From NCBI RefSeq assembly GCF_002210095.1, contig NZ_AQQR01000005.1, forward strand, positions 248,001 to 312,000: 64,000 bases of DNA, read 5' to 3'. The DNA is from Marinibacterium profundimaris. GTDB taxonomy: Bacteria; Pseudomonadota; Alphaproteobacteria; Rhodobacterales; Rhodobacteraceae. Every line of letters begins with the position of its first letter. Positions within the stretch are counted from its first letter, which is position 1. Below are positions 17,072-26,563 of this stretch, one piece after another. The translations under genes and the position numbers were made by a program. Below the pieces are notes generated by a model. The model had not been told where the DNA came from, made no database searches, and saw only the letters and a program-made list of their open reading frames with translations.

Positions 17072-18739
17072 ATGCATCACAGCGACAACCGCAACCTGAT
17101 CGACGCTCTGCGGGCGGCGGCCCATTCGGGCTCTGACCGCAGGATCACCATGTACGACGGCCGCTGCCGGCCGGTGAGCGACCGCAGCTATCAGGATTTC
17201 CTGGACGCGGCCCGGGCCATGGCCGGACGCCTTAGCGCGCGCGGCGTGGTCCCGGGCGACCGGGTCCTGATCTGCCTGCCGAATTCCTGGGACTGGCTGG
17301 ATTGCTGGCTGGGCGCCGTCTGGCTCGGCGCGATGCCGGTGGCGGCCTCTCCGGGGCTGGCCATGGGCTCGGGCTCCTTCTTGGCCGAGAAGACCTTCGG
17401 CATCGCCGCCCGGCTTGGCGCGCGGATGGTGATCTGCGGCGAGGGGCTGCGCAAACGCGCCGACATGGCGCCCGAGGGCTGCGATGTGATCACACCCGCC
17501 CTGCTGAGCGGGACAGAGGCGGCGCCGGGGCCCGAGCCCTTTGATGCGGCGCCGGAAGACGTGGCCTATATCCAGCTCACCAGCGGTTCCACCGGGGCGC
17601 CGAAGCCGGCGCAGGTGACGCACCGGGGCATGATGCACAACATCTGGGCCATGTTCGACGCCGCCACCCGCCGCCGCGCGGGCGTGGCGCCCCGGTCGGG
17701 GACGACATGGCTGCCGCTTTACCACGATTTCGGGTTGGTCATGACGATCGGCGGCATTCTCAACGGCGTCGACGTGGCGGTCTTTCCGCCCAATGCCTTC
17801 CTCGCGCGGCCCCACGAATGGCTGCGCCTTCTGGGCGAGATGGACGCGCCGATGTGCGGCATGCCCAATTTCGGCGTGCACCACGCGGTCAACAAGGTCA
17901 GCGAGGCGCGGCTGGCCAAGATGGACCTGTCCGGCTGGCACACCTGCTTCATCGGGGCCGAGATGACGCGGGCCGAGACCCTGTCGGATTTCATGGGCAA
18001 GTTCTCGGAGGCCGGTTGCCCGGCCGAGATGCTCGCGCCCTCCTACGGCATGGCCGAGGCGACGCTGGGCGTGACGCTGGACCAGAAGGCCGTGGGTCTG
18101 CGCATCGGCATATCCGAGCCCGACGACCGGGGCGACCGTGTCGATGTCGTCTGCTGCGGCGCGCCCCTGAAGGAGACCGAGCTGAAGATCATGGGCCCCG
18201 AGGGCGAGATGCCCGAAGGCCACGTGGGCGAGGTCTGGCTGCGCGCCGGCGGTCTGGTCTCGGGCTATTTCGGCGCGCCGGGCCTGACGAAGGACGCCTT
18301 TGTCGACGGCTGGTTTCGCACCGGCGACCTGGGCTTCATGCGGCGCGGAGAGATGTACCTGACCGGTCGCGCCCGCGAGGTGCTGATCCTGGACGGGACC
18401 AGCTACATGCCCGACGAGATCGAGCAGCTGGCCGAGGGAGAGGGCGGATCGGGCGCCATGGAACGCGCCGCCGCCTTTACCGTGACCCGCGACGGCTCCG
18501 GCACGGTGGCGGTGCTGGTGGTCGAGGTCGACAGGCGGTCGGCGCCCGAGATGCTCGAGGACATGGCCGGCCGCATCAGCCGACGCATGACGCGCGAGCT
18601 GGGTATTGCGCCCGGCGAGATGCTCTTTGTGCCGCGGGGCGCGATCCCGCGCACCACCAGCGGCAAGCTTCAGCGCGGCGCCCTGCGCGAGGCGTACATG
18701 GGCGGCTCCCTGACCCCCTTGCCCAGCGGGCAAGGATAG
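17072..18739 (+). CDS. AMP-binding enzyme, fatty-acyl-AMP ligase-like
   Basis: About 555 residues of the adenylate-forming superfamily. Core motifs: QLTSGSTGAPKPAQVTH (phosphate loop), WLPLYHDFGLV, SYGMAEATLGV, WFRTGDLGF and a C-terminal PRTTSGKLQRGALRE with the catalytic Lys. The LPLYHD and GMAEATL forms are typical of fatty-acyl-AMP ligases, which normally hand acyl-adenylates to a carrier protein of a polyketide or peptide synthase; none is nearby. An acyl-CoA ligase role is the alternative. The ATG at 17072 has a good AGGAAAGG site; an in-frame ATG at 17021 lacks one. Confidence 0.8.
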   Translation: MHHSDNRNLIDALRAAAHSGSDRRITMYDGRCRPVSDRSYQDFLDAARAMAGRLSARGVVPGDRVLICLPNSWDWLDCWLGAVWLGAMPVAASPGLAMGSGSFLAEKTFGIAARLGARMVICGEGLRKRADMAPEGCDVITPALLSGTEAAPGPEPFDAAPEDVAYIQLTSGSTGAPKPAQVTHRGMMHNIWAMFDAATRRRAGVAPRSGTTWLPLYHDFGLVMTIGGILNGVDVAVFPPNAFLARPHEWLRLLGEMDAPMCGMPNFGVHHAVNKVSEARLAKMDLSGWHTCFIGAEMTRAETLSDFMGKFSEAGCPAEMLAPSYGMAEATLGVTLDQKAVGLRIGISEPDDRGDRVDVVCCGAPLKETELKIMGPEGEMPEGHVGEVWLRAGGLVSGYFGAPGLTKDAFVDGWFRTGDLGFMRRGEMYLTGRAREVLILDGTSYMPDEIEQLAEGEGGSGAMERAAAFTVTRDGSGTVAVLVVEVDRRSAPEMLEDMAGRISRRMTRELGIAPGEMLFVPRGAIPRTTSGKLQRGALREAYMGGSLTPLPSGQG

Positions 18740-18771
18740 GGTTCTTATGCATCCGAACGCATGCACCCCCT

Positions 18772-18811
18772 TTGACACGCCGGCCCGTCGCCGGCGATGT
18801 TAGCGGGAACA
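18772..18811 (+). promoter_or_regulatory. candidate xylBA promoter with LacI-type operator
   Basis: A TTGACA -35 box (18772-18777) is followed about 18 bases on by a weak -10 (GATGTT). Overlapping it, TGTTAGCGGGAACA (18798-18811) is an inverted repeat of the TGTTAGCGNTAACA kind bound by LacI-family sugar repressors, which would suit a xylose repressor. A second 10-base palindrome, ggacatgtcc, lies at 18819-18828. No repressor gene is in the window. Confidence 0.5.
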
Positions 18812-18876
18812 TGCCGGAGGACATGTCCCGGTGGGGTGACCCGGCGGGACATTTTGCAAAAAAGAGGGAGAGCGCC

Positions 18877-20328
18877 ATGTTCATCGGTCTGGACCTGGGC
18901 ACATCCGGGCTGCGCGCCCTGCTGGTGACGGAGACGGGCGACGTTGTCGGCCAGGCCGAGGCGGCCTATCCCGCCGAGCACCCGCATCCGGGCTGGAGTG
19001 AGCAGGACCCCGCCGACTGGATCCGCGCCCTGGGCACCGTGCTGACCGAACTGCGCGCCGCCCATCCCGAGGCGATGGCGGCGGTGAAGGGGCTGGCGAC
19101 CTCAGGGCACATGCACGGGGCGGTGACGCTGGATGCCGGGGGCGCGGTGCTGCGCCCGGCGATCCTGTGGAACGACACGCGCAGCCATGCCGAGGCCGCC
19201 GAGCTTGATGCGACGCCCGGCGTGCGCGACCTGTCGGGCAACATCGTCTTCCCGGGCTTCACGGCGCCAAAGCTCGTCTGGATGGCGCGGAACGAGCCCG
19301 AGCTTTTCGCCCGCGTGGCCACGGCCATGCTGCCCAAGGATTACCTGAACCTCTGGCTGACCGGGCGCGCGACCTCCGAGATGTCGGATGCCGCCGGGAC
19401 CTCGTGGCTGGACGTGGGCGCGCGCGCCTGGTCCGACGAGTTGCTGGCCGCCTCGGGCATGCGCGCCGACCAGATGCCCGAGCTTCTGGAAGGTTCGGAC
19501 GTGGTCGGCCCGGTGCTGCCGGAGCGCGCGGCCGAACTGGGCCTGCCCGAGGGCTGCCTGGTGGTGGCCGGCGGCGCGGACAATGCCGTGGCGGCCTGTG
19601 GCATCGGCGCGCTGGGGGAAGGGCAGGGGTTCGTCTCGCTCGGGACCTCGGGCGTGCTGCTGGCCGGGCGCGATGGTTTTGCGCCCCGGGCCGAGAGCGC
19701 GGTGCACACCTTCTGCCACGCGATCCCCGGCGCCTGGTACCAGATGGGTGTCGTGCTGGCCGCGACCGACAGCCTGAACTGGCTGGGCCGCATCACCGGC
19801 GAGAGCCCGGCGGCACTGACCGGCGCTTTGGGCGACGATCTGCAGGGGCCGGGGCCTGTGCGCTTCCTGCCGTACCTGTCGGGCGAGCGCACGCCGCATA
19901 ACGACAGCGTCCTGCGCGGCGCCTTCCTGAACCTCGATATCGCGACCGACCGCACGGCCATGGCCAAGGCGGTGATGGAGGGCGTCAGCTTTGCCCTGCG
20001 CGATTGCCTCGACGCGCTGAAGGGCACCGGCGCGCGGCTTGACCGGGTGATCGCCATCGGCGGCGGGGCGCGCTCTCTCTACTGGTGCAAGCTGCTGGCG
20101 ACCGTGCTGGACCTGCCCGTCGACCGGCCCGAGGCGGGCGAGTTCGGCGCGGCCCTGGGTGCGGCGCGGCTGGCGATCTGCGGGGTGACCGGCGCCGATC
20201 CCTCCGCCGTCATGACCCCGCCCGCCATCGCCGAGACCATCGACCCCGATCCAACCCTCGTTCCCGCATTCGCCGAGGCCCAGGCCCGGTTCCGCGGCAG
20301 CTATCCGCAAGTGAAGGAGTTGCAATGA
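18877..20328 (+). CDS. xylB: xylulokinase XylB
   Basis: A 483-residue FGGY-family kinase phosphorylating D-xylulose to xylulose-5-phosphate for the pentose phosphate pathway. Visible: [16 protein letters not shown] (phosphate 1 motif), SGHMHGAV, catalytic Asp in [19 protein letters not shown], and [14 protein letters not shown] (adenosine site). Full length. The ATG at 18877 follows GAGGGAGAG. It overlaps xylA by four bases, so the two form a xylose-use operon; xylose transport genes are not nearby. Confidence 0.95.
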   Translation: MFIGLDLGTSGLRALLVTETGDVVGQAEAAYPAEHPHPGWSEQDPADWIRALGTVLTELRAAHPEAMAAVKGLATSGHMHGAVTLDAGGAVLRPAILWNDTRSHAEAAELDATPGVRDLSGNIVFPGFTAPKLVWMARNEPELFARVATAMLPKDYLNLWLTGRATSEMSDAAGTSWLDVGARAWSDELLAASGMRADQMPELLEGSDVVGPVLPERAAELGLPEGCLVVAGGADNAVAACGIGALGEGQGFVSLGTSGVLLAGRDGFAPRAESAVHTFCHAIPGAWYQMGVVLAATDSLNWLGRITGESPAALTGALGDDLQGPGPVRFLPYLSGERTPHNDSVLRGAFLNLDIATDRTAMAKAVMEGVSFALRDCLDALKGTGARLDRVIAIGGGARSLYWCKLLATVLDLPVDRPEAGEFGAALGAARLAICGVTGADPSAVMTPPAIAETIDPDPTLVPAFAEAQARFRGSYPQVKELQ

Positions 20329-21626
20329 GTTTTTTCGCCGACATCGCCCCGCTCAAATACGAGGGGCCCGAGAGCACCTCGGACCTGGCCTTTCGCCATT
20401 ACGACCCCGACAAGGTGGTCATGGGCAAGCGGCTTGAGGATCACCTGCGCTTTGCCGTGGCCTACTGGCATTCCTTCGCCTGGGAAGGCGGCGACCCCTT
20501 CGGCGGCCCGACGTTCATGCGGCCCTGGCAGCAGGCGGCCGACATGGACCATGCGCGCGCCAAGGCCGACGCGGCGTTCGAGCTTTTCGACATCCTGGGC
20601 CAGCCCTTCTTCTGCTGGCACGACGCCGATGTCCGCCCCGAGGGCGCGACCTTCGCCGAGAGCCTGAAGAACTTCGAGGAGATCATCGACTATTTCCTTG
20701 GCAAGATGGAGAGCCGCAAGGTCAAGCTGCTTTGGGGCACGGCGAACATGTTCAGCCACCGGCGGTTCATGTCGGGCGCCTCGACCAACCCGGATCCGGA
20801 TGTCTTTGCCTGGTCGGCGGCGACGGTGAAGGCCTGCATGGATGCGACCATGAAGATGGGCGGCCAGAACTACGTGCTCTGGGGCGGGCGCGAAGGCTAC
20901 GAGACGCTGCTGAACACCGACATGGGCCGCGAGATGGACAACATGGCGCGGTTCCTGTCGATGGTCGTCGACTACAAGCACAAGATCGGGTTCGAGGGCA
21001 CGATCCTGATCGAGCCCAAGCCGCAGGAGCCGTCGAAGCATCAGTACGATTACGACGTGGCGACCTGCTACGGCTTCCTAAAGCGCTACGGGCTGGAAAA
21101 CGAGGTCAAGCTGAACATCGAGCAGGGCCATGCGATCCTGGCCGGCCACAGTTTTGAACACGAGCTGGCGCTGGCCGGCGCGCTGGGAATGCTGGGCTCG
21201 ATCGACATGAACCGCAACGATTACCAGTCGGGCTGGGACACGGACCAGTTCCCCAACAACACGCCCGAGGTGGCGCTGGCCTATTACTACGTGCTGAAGG
21301 CCGGGGGCTTCTCGACCGGGGGCACCAATTTCGACGCCAAGCTGCGGCGGCAGTCGCTGGATCCGCAGGATCTGGTGGCGGCGCATGCGGGCGGCATGGA
21401 CATCTGCGCGCGCGGGCTGATGGCGGCGGCGGCGATGATCGAGGACTGCGGCCTGCAGGCGGCGCTGGACGCGCGCTACGCCGGCTGGGACACGCCCGAG
21501 AGCAAGGCGATGCTGGACAGCGACCTTGGGTCGATCTTCGACAAGGTCGTGGCCGGAGGGATCGATCCGCAGCCGAAATCCGGCAAGCAGGAGATCCTGG
21601 AGAACTACGTCAACCGCTTCGTCTGA
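20325..21626 (+). CDS. xylA: xylose isomerase XylA
   Basis: A 433-residue isomerase converting D-xylose to D-xylulose with two divalent metals. The catalytic His is in [12 protein letters not shown], the metal ligands in [16 protein letters not shown] and later acidic motifs ([18 protein letters not shown]). Its length matches the class II enzymes. Its ATG shares bases with the xylB stop (ATGA), and a strong terminator follows 25 bases after its stop. Confidence 0.97.
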   Translation: MSFFADIAPLKYEGPESTSDLAFRHYDPDKVVMGKRLEDHLRFAVAYWHSFAWEGGDPFGGPTFMRPWQQAADMDHARAKADAAFELFDILGQPFFCWHDADVRPEGATFAESLKNFEEIIDYFLGKMESRKVKLLWGTANMFSHRRFMSGASTNPDPDVFAWSAATVKACMDATMKMGGQNYVLWGGREGYETLLNTDMGREMDNMARFLSMVVDYKHKIGFEGTILIEPKPQEPSKHQYDYDVATCYGFLKRYGLENEVKLNIEQGHAILAGHSFEHELALAGALGMLGSIDMNRNDYQSGWDTDQFPNNTPEVALAYYYVLKAGGFSTGGTNFDAKLRRQSLDPQDLVAAHAGGMDICARGLMAAAAMIEDCGLQAALDARYAGWDTPESKAMLDSDLGSIFDKVVAGGIDPQPKSGKQEILENYVNRFV

Positions 21627-21650
21627 TCCGGAGCGCGGACGGGGATCGGG

Positions 21651-21678
21651 GGGCGTCTGCGACAGCAGGCGCCCTTTT
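21651..21678 (+). terminator. intrinsic terminator after xylA
   Basis: A 10-bp GC-rich stem (one G-T pair) closes a GACA tetraloop and is followed by TTTT. It would end the xylBA transcript. Confidence 0.8.
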
Positions 21679-21726
21679 CATTTGGATGCCAAGCGGAGGC
21701 ATTGCGCCGGCTTCGCCGGCGCCCGG

Positions 21727-21771
21727 CCGCAAAGAGAAAGCGCCGGCTCTGCCGGCGCTTTCTCTTTGCGG
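21727..21771. terminator. 20-bp perfect hairpin between xylA and tamB
   Basis: A 20-bp perfect inverted repeat with a 5-base loop. Its arms begin ccgcaaagagaaag, so both strands end the stem in a T-rich arm. It lies just after the tamB stop on the minus strand, with another hairpin (21704-21722, 7-bp stem, cttcg loop) beside it. Most likely a bidirectional terminator. Confidence 0.7.
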
Positions 21772-21799
21772 AACCACTCGGGCAGGGGGGCGACGCGCC

Positions 21800-24700
21800 T
21801 CAGAAGTCCTTCGAGAAGAACAGGCCGAGCGCGCTCTGGCCCTCGCTGTCGACGGTGCCCTTGGCGGTGATCCGGTCGGTCAGGTCGAGGTTCAGGTTCA
21901 GTTCCGTCCGGCCTTCGGTGTTCACCGTCACGTCGGTATAGATCTCGTCCGACAGATACGCGCCGACGCCGACCTGGGCATTACCCTCGGAATCCGTCGT
22001 CAGGTCCAGCGAGGCCGCCCCCAGCGAGTTCCGCGCCGAGCCCAGCAGCCCGCCGTCGGCGCCCACGGTCCCGGTCAGGATCGCCAGCGAATTGGCCAGC
22101 TGCGCGATCCGCAGCGGCGACAGGTTGGCGAACTGGTCGCCGAAGATCAGCATCCCCAGCGCCTCTTCCGCCGGGCGGTCGGGGTTCGAGGTCACCTCGA
22201 CCTGCGGCGCCTGCAGCGGGCCGTAGATGTTGATCATGGCGGTCCCTGCCGAGGAGGTGTTGGAGGCTTCGAAGTCGATGTAGGGATCGAAGCTGCCCTC
22301 CAGCGTCACCTGCCCGCGGTCGAGCTCCAGCCGCCGTCCGACGATGTCGAGCCGTCCGCGGATCAGGTCGATCTGGCCGGCCGGCACGATGTTGTTCGTC
22401 GTGCCGCGCAGCGTCAGCCCGCCGCCCAGTTCCGCATCCAGCCCGCGGCCGCGCACAAAGATCTGCTGCGGCGCCGAGATCGTGACGTTGAGCCCGTAGC
22501 CCGGTCCGCCGCCGCCTTCGCCGCCCTCGCTGTCCTCCGCGCTCTCGGTCAGCCCGGCGCGTTGCCGCGTCAGGTAAGAGGCCCGATCCTCGCCCTCGTG
22601 CCGGATGTTCGGGATCGGCGATCCGCCGGCCCCGCCCGAGGTAGCGGCGATGTTCAGCTCGGTCCGGCCCACGTTGACGACGCCGCTGATCTGGCCATTG
22701 CCCACCAGCGGCCCGTCGATGCCGACCTGGCCGTCCAGCACCGTGCGATAGAGCGCCTGATCGGTCAGGACCATGCCGTTCATCACGACGTCGATGCCCG
22801 AGTTGTACGGCGCCGACAGGGTCACCGGCCCGTTGACGGTGAAGCTGCCGCCGTCGAGCCACTGGCCGCGCAGGTCGATCTGCGCCTGGCCATTGTTCAG
22901 CGCGATGCGCCCGGTCAGCGGGTCGATCTGGCCGAAGATCTGCGGGATCGCGACCCGCGTGCCCGGCAGGTCGATGGTGCCCGAAAGCGATTGCAGCGCG
23001 GGCTGCCCGTTGAGGCGCAGGTTGAACTGCGCCGGCCCGGACACGGCCATGGGCGAGATGAAGGCATTGGCCGCCGCCAGCAGCGCCTGGCCCTGCGCCG
23101 TGACATCGGCGGTGCCATTGGCCTGGTTGTAGCTGCCGGCCACCCGCGCATCGAGCCCGGCTGGCCCGGTCGAGCTGCTGTCGATGGTCCAGCGGTCGCC
23201 GTTGCGCGAGGCGGTGCCCTGCGAGCGCAGCGTGCCGGGGAAATCGGGCACGAAGCGCTCCACCCGGGCCAGCGTCGCCTCGTAGGTCACATTTGCCGCG
23301 CCCTGCGGGGTCAGCGAGCCACTGGCGTTCAGCGTGACCCCGGCCGTGCCATCGGCGGTGACATTGCCGGAGTAGGCCCCGTCCGAGCCTTCGCTGGCGG
23401 TGCCCTGAAGGCGGACATTGCCCGACAGCTGGTCCACGAAGGCGCCGACCTGGGCCAGCAGCGCATTGAAGGTCACGCTCTTCTCGGCCTCGCCATAGGC
23501 GCCCCGGGCGCTCAGCGTCGATCCGTTGGCGGTATTGGCCTCGACCGTGCCGCGATAGGCGTTGTCGCGCTCTTCGACATTGGCGGTGACCGTGGCGCGG
23601 CCCGGCATCTGGGGCACGAAGGCGGCGAGGTTCATCAGCTCGGCATTCAGCCGGCCCTTGGTCTGGCCCGGCCCGTAGGTGCCGGTGGCGTTCAGGCGGC
23701 TGCCGTCGGCGGCATTGGCCTGCACGGTGCCGTCATAGGCCTCGCCGGTCTGGGTGACCTCGCCGGTGACGCTGGCCCGCCCGGCCATCTGCGGCACGAA
23801 GATGCCAAGGTTGGTCAGCGCGGCGTCGAACTGCGCCTGCAGCTGGTCCGGCCCATAGGTGCCGCGCGCATTGGCGGTGCTGCCATCGGCGGTGCGGGCC
23901 TGGACGGTGCCGGTATAGGCCTCTCCGTCCTGCCGGACCTGGCCCGTGACGGTGGCGCGGCCGGGCATCTGCGGCACGAAGATCCCAAGGTTCGCCAGGG
24001 CGGCATCAAAGGTGCCCTCGGTCCGGCCCGGACCGTACGTCCCTTCGGCGTTGATCTCGGAGCCGTCGGCGGTCTCGGCGGTGAGGGTGCCGTCGTAATC
24101 CGATCCGTTCTGCTTGATCTCGCCGGTGATCGTCGCCTCGCCCGGAAGCTGGGGCACGAAGAGGCCCAGATCGGTGAGCACGCCGTTGATCGTGGCCTCG
24201 GTGCTGGCGGCGGCATAGGTGCCGTCGGCGACGATGGTGCTGCCATCGGCGGCGCGGACCTGCAGCGTGCCGGTGAAGCCGTTGGGATCCTCCGGCGCGG
24301 TCTGGATGCGGCCGGTGACATTGGCCTCGCCCGGCAGCTGGGGAACGAAGATGCCGAGATCGGTCAGCGTCGCGTTCAGCCGGGCGTTGGTGGCGGCGGG
24401 ACCATAGGTGCCGTCGGCGGTGATCTCGCTGCCATCGGCGGTTGAGACGTTCAGGTCTCCGGTAAAGATCTCGCCGTCCTGGGTGATGTCCGCCGACAGC
24501 TGCGCCTCGCCCGGCAGCTGCGGAACGAAGACGCCGAGATCGTCGAGGCTGCCCTGCACGTTGGCGCGGCTTGCGCCGTCCTCGTAGCGGCCGTTGGCTG
24601 TCAGGCTGATGCCTTTCGGCGCCGTGAGATCGACGTTGCCGACATAGGCTTCGCCGTCCTGTTGCAGGTCGCCGGTGATCCGCCCGGGGCCGGGCAGATC

Positions 24701-26563
24701 GGGGACCACGCGCGCCAGGTCGTCGACCTCGGCGTCGAAGGTCAGCTGGGTGCCGGTCGAACTCAGCGCGCCCTGCGCCTCGGCGGTGATCGCGGTGCCG
24801 TCGATGTTGAACGCGCGCAGGGTCACGCCGGTTTCGTCGCGGGCGGCGTCGATCACCAGGTCGGTCTGACCGGTCAGCAGCGGATCGACCTCGGCGATGC
24901 CGGCCTGCAGATCCTGCGCGGTGCCGGTCAGGCGGATGTCGAAGGCACCGCTGAGCGGCACGACATTGCCTTCAAGCCGGGCCGAAAGCGCGCCGGCCAG
25001 CGGCCGGTCGGCCAGCGCGTCGAAACGCGACAGATCCGCGACGGTGAGCTGGGTCGTCGTGTCCAGTTCCAGCCCGCTGTCCAGCCCGTCGAGCGTCGCG
25101 TCCACGGTGGCCTGCAGCCCGCCGCCGGTGAAATTCATCGCCTCCAGGATCAGCTCGCCGGCGTTGATCAGGCGGAACCCGCCATCAAGGCTGACCGTGT
25201 CGCCGATCGCCTTGTCCAGCGCGGCATCCGACATCGCCAGCCCGGCGATCTCGGCGTTGATCGTGCCGCCGATCAGATCGTCGTCAGGCGTAGCGCCGGT
25301 CTGGCCGCTGCCGGTGATCGTCGCCGTGTCCAGGGTGAATTCGCTCGAGGCCAACCCCTCGACATCCAGGTCCAGCGCCCAGTCGCGGCTTTCGGTGACG
25401 TCGTAATTGGCGCTCAGGCTCACCTGTTCGACCGTGGTCACCTGGCCGGGGACGGGCAGGGTCACGACCTCGCCGGTCACGGGGCGGATGCCGCCCTGCA
25501 GCACCACGACCTGCACCGCGCCATCCGCGCCCATGTCCAGCGCGCCGTCCAGCGACAGCGCCTCGGAGCTGATGCGCAGCGCCTCGACCGACAGCGCGCC
25601 GTCGGGATTGCGCTGGCCGTTGGCCAGGATCCGGGTGTCACCGCCGAAGAACTCGTGGAACTGCTCGGGCAGGAGCGGGCGGATATCGCCGCCCAGATCG
25701 GCGGCAAAGCGCAGCGGGCCCTGTTCGACAGTGCCGTTGCCGGTGTCTTCGGGCGTCAGCCCCTGCAGCGTGACATCGCCGCCAAACCGCAGCTGGTCGT
25801 CGGTTTCCAGCGCCAGCGTGGCGACGAACTGCTCCAGCGGGCCGCGCCCGTCGATGCTCAGGTCGATCGAGGGGTTGCCGGGCAGGTTGGCCAGCGTGCC
25901 AACCAGGCCGCCGGGCGCCTCGGTCAGGCGGATGTCCAGGTCAAGCTGGCGGGTCGCGTTGTCGAAGCTGGTGTCGATCACCACGTCGTCGCTGTCCCGG
26001 TCCAGCCGGTCCAGGTTCAGCAGCGCATCCAGCGTGCCGTCTTCAAGCCTGACATTGCCGTCCAGGCTCAGCGTGGCGGGGGTGCCCAGCACCGGCTCGC
26101 CCAGCTCGATCTCGGCGACCTCGATCTGGCCGATGTTGATCGCCACCGGAAGTTCCGGCACCTGGAACGGCGTGGCCTCGGGCGTGGGGAGATCCTCGGC
26201 CGTGGGGGTGGTTGTTCCCGGCGGGCGGGCGACGATGATCTTCTCGGCCGACAGCTCGTTGACCGAGAAGCGTCCGCGCACCAGCGCCAGGCGGTTCCAG
26301 TCCAGCACCGCGTTTTCCAGCGTGAACCAGACGCCGGTGTCGTCCGACACCTCGATGCGCCGGATCGTCGCCCGGGACGACAGCGCGCCCTCCAGTCCGA
26401 CGACGCGGATGGTGCGCCCGTCGCCCGAAAGCGTGTTCTCCAGCAGCCGCACCAGGCGGCCGCCGCTTTCCTCGTCGGCATCCTGCGCCAGCACCGGCGC
26501 CGCGGTGGAAAGGCTGAGGGCGGTGAGCCCGGCGATGGTGATCCTGGTGACGTAGAGGGTCAA
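21800..26563 (-). CDS. tamB: translocation and assembly module inner-membrane subunit TamB
   Basis: A 1587-residue AsmA/TamB-type bridge protein. A signal/anchor segment (residues 1-26, ending PVLAQD) is followed by a very long beta-helical body and a C-terminal TamB (DUF490) domain with EALGMLIFGDQFANLSPLR and the terminal Phe after FFSKD. With TamA it helps insert outer-membrane proteins, and TamB-like bridges are also implicated in phospholipid transport between membranes. About eight repeats of roughly 60 residues lie in the middle (FVPQLPGEA / ADGS / GTYGP). Its start overlaps the tamA stop by four bases. Confidence 0.9.
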   Translation of the reverse strand: MTLYVTRITIAGLTALSLSTAAPVLAQDADEESGGRLVRLLENTLSGDGRTIRVVGLEGALSSRATIRRIEVSDDTGVWFTLENAVLDWNRLALVRGRFSVNELSAEKIIVARPPGTTTPTAEDLPTPEATPFQVPELPVAINIGQIEVAEIELGEPVLGTPATLSLDGNVRLEDGTLDALLNLDRLDRDSDDVVIDTSFDNATRQLDLDIRLTEAPGGLVGTLANLPGNPSIDLSIDGRGPLEQFVATLALETDDQLRFGGDVTLQGLTPEDTGNGTVEQGPLRFAADLGGDIRPLLPEQFHEFFGGDTRILANGQRNPDGALSVEALRISSEALSLDGALDMGADGAVQVVVLQGGIRPVTGEVVTLPVPGQVTTVEQVSLSANYDVTESRDWALDLDVEGLASSEFTLDTATITGSGQTGATPDDDLIGGTINAEIAGLAMSDAALDKAIGDTVSLDGGFRLINAGELILEAMNFTGGGLQATVDATLDGLDSGLELDTTTQLTVADLSRFDALADRPLAGALSARLEGNVVPLSGAFDIRLTGTAQDLQAGIAEVDPLLTGQTDLVIDAARDETGVTLRAFNIDGTAITAEAQGALSSTGTQLTFDAEVDDLARVVPDLPGPGRITGDLQQDGEAYVGNVDLTAPKGISLTANGRYEDGASRANVQGSLDDLGVFVPQLPGEAQLSADITQDGEIFTGDLNVSTADGSEITADGTYGPAATNARLNATLTDLGIFVPQLPGEANVTGRIQTAPEDPNGFTGTLQVRAADGSTIVADGTYAAASTEATINGVLTDLGLFVPQLPGEATITGEIKQNGSDYDGTLTAETADGSEINAEGTYGPGRTEGTFDAALANLGIFVPQMPGRATVTGQVRQDGEAYTGTVQARTADGSTANARGTYGPDQLQAQFDAALTNLGIFVPQMAGRASVTGEVTQTGEAYDGTVQANAADGSRLNATGTYGPGQTKGRLNAELMNLAAFVPQMPGRATVTANVEERDNAYRGTVEANTANGSTLSARGAYGEAEKSVTFNALLAQVGAFVDQLSGNVRLQGTASEGSDGAYSGNVTADGTAGVTLNASGSLTPQGAANVTYEATLARVERFVPDFPGTLRSQGTASRNGDRWTIDSSSTGPAGLDARVAGSYNQANGTADVTAQGQALLAAANAFISPMAVSGPAQFNLRLNGQPALQSLSGTIDLPGTRVAIPQIFGQIDPLTGRIALNNGQAQIDLRGQWLDGGSFTVNGPVTLSAPYNSGIDVVMNGMVLTDQALYRTVLDGQVGIDGPLVGNGQISGVVNVGRTELNIAATSGGAGGSPIPNIRHEGEDRASYLTRQRAGLTESAEDSEGGEGGGGPGYGLNVTISAPQQIFVRGRGLDAELGGGLTLRGTTNNIVPAGQIDLIRGRLDIVGRRLELDRGQVTLEGSFDPYIDFEASNTSSAGTAMINIYGPLQAPQVEVTSNPDRPAEEALGMLIFGDQFANLSPLRIAQLANSLAILTGTVGADGGLLGSARNSLGAASLDLTTDSEGNAQVGVGAYLSDEIYTDVTVNTEGRTELNLNLDLTDRITAKGTVDSEGQSALGLFFSKDF
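23240..24765 (-). repeat. about eight 180-base repeats inside tamB
   Basis: Unit landmarks (the bases coding FVPQ-PG) fall at about 24702, 24522, 24340, 24154, 23974, 23791, 23610, 23434 and 23246, a period of 177-188 bases always in frame. Each encodes a block LG-FVPQ-PG--A-VTG-----G-AY-GT--A-TADGS---A-GTYGP. The central units are most alike, which suggests tandem duplication within the gene. Confidence 0.8.

Noticed and set aside
23240-24765. Periodic repeats as a CRISPR array
   Set aside because: The period is 180 bases, units diverge and are in frame with tamB; no short identical repeats with unique spacers.
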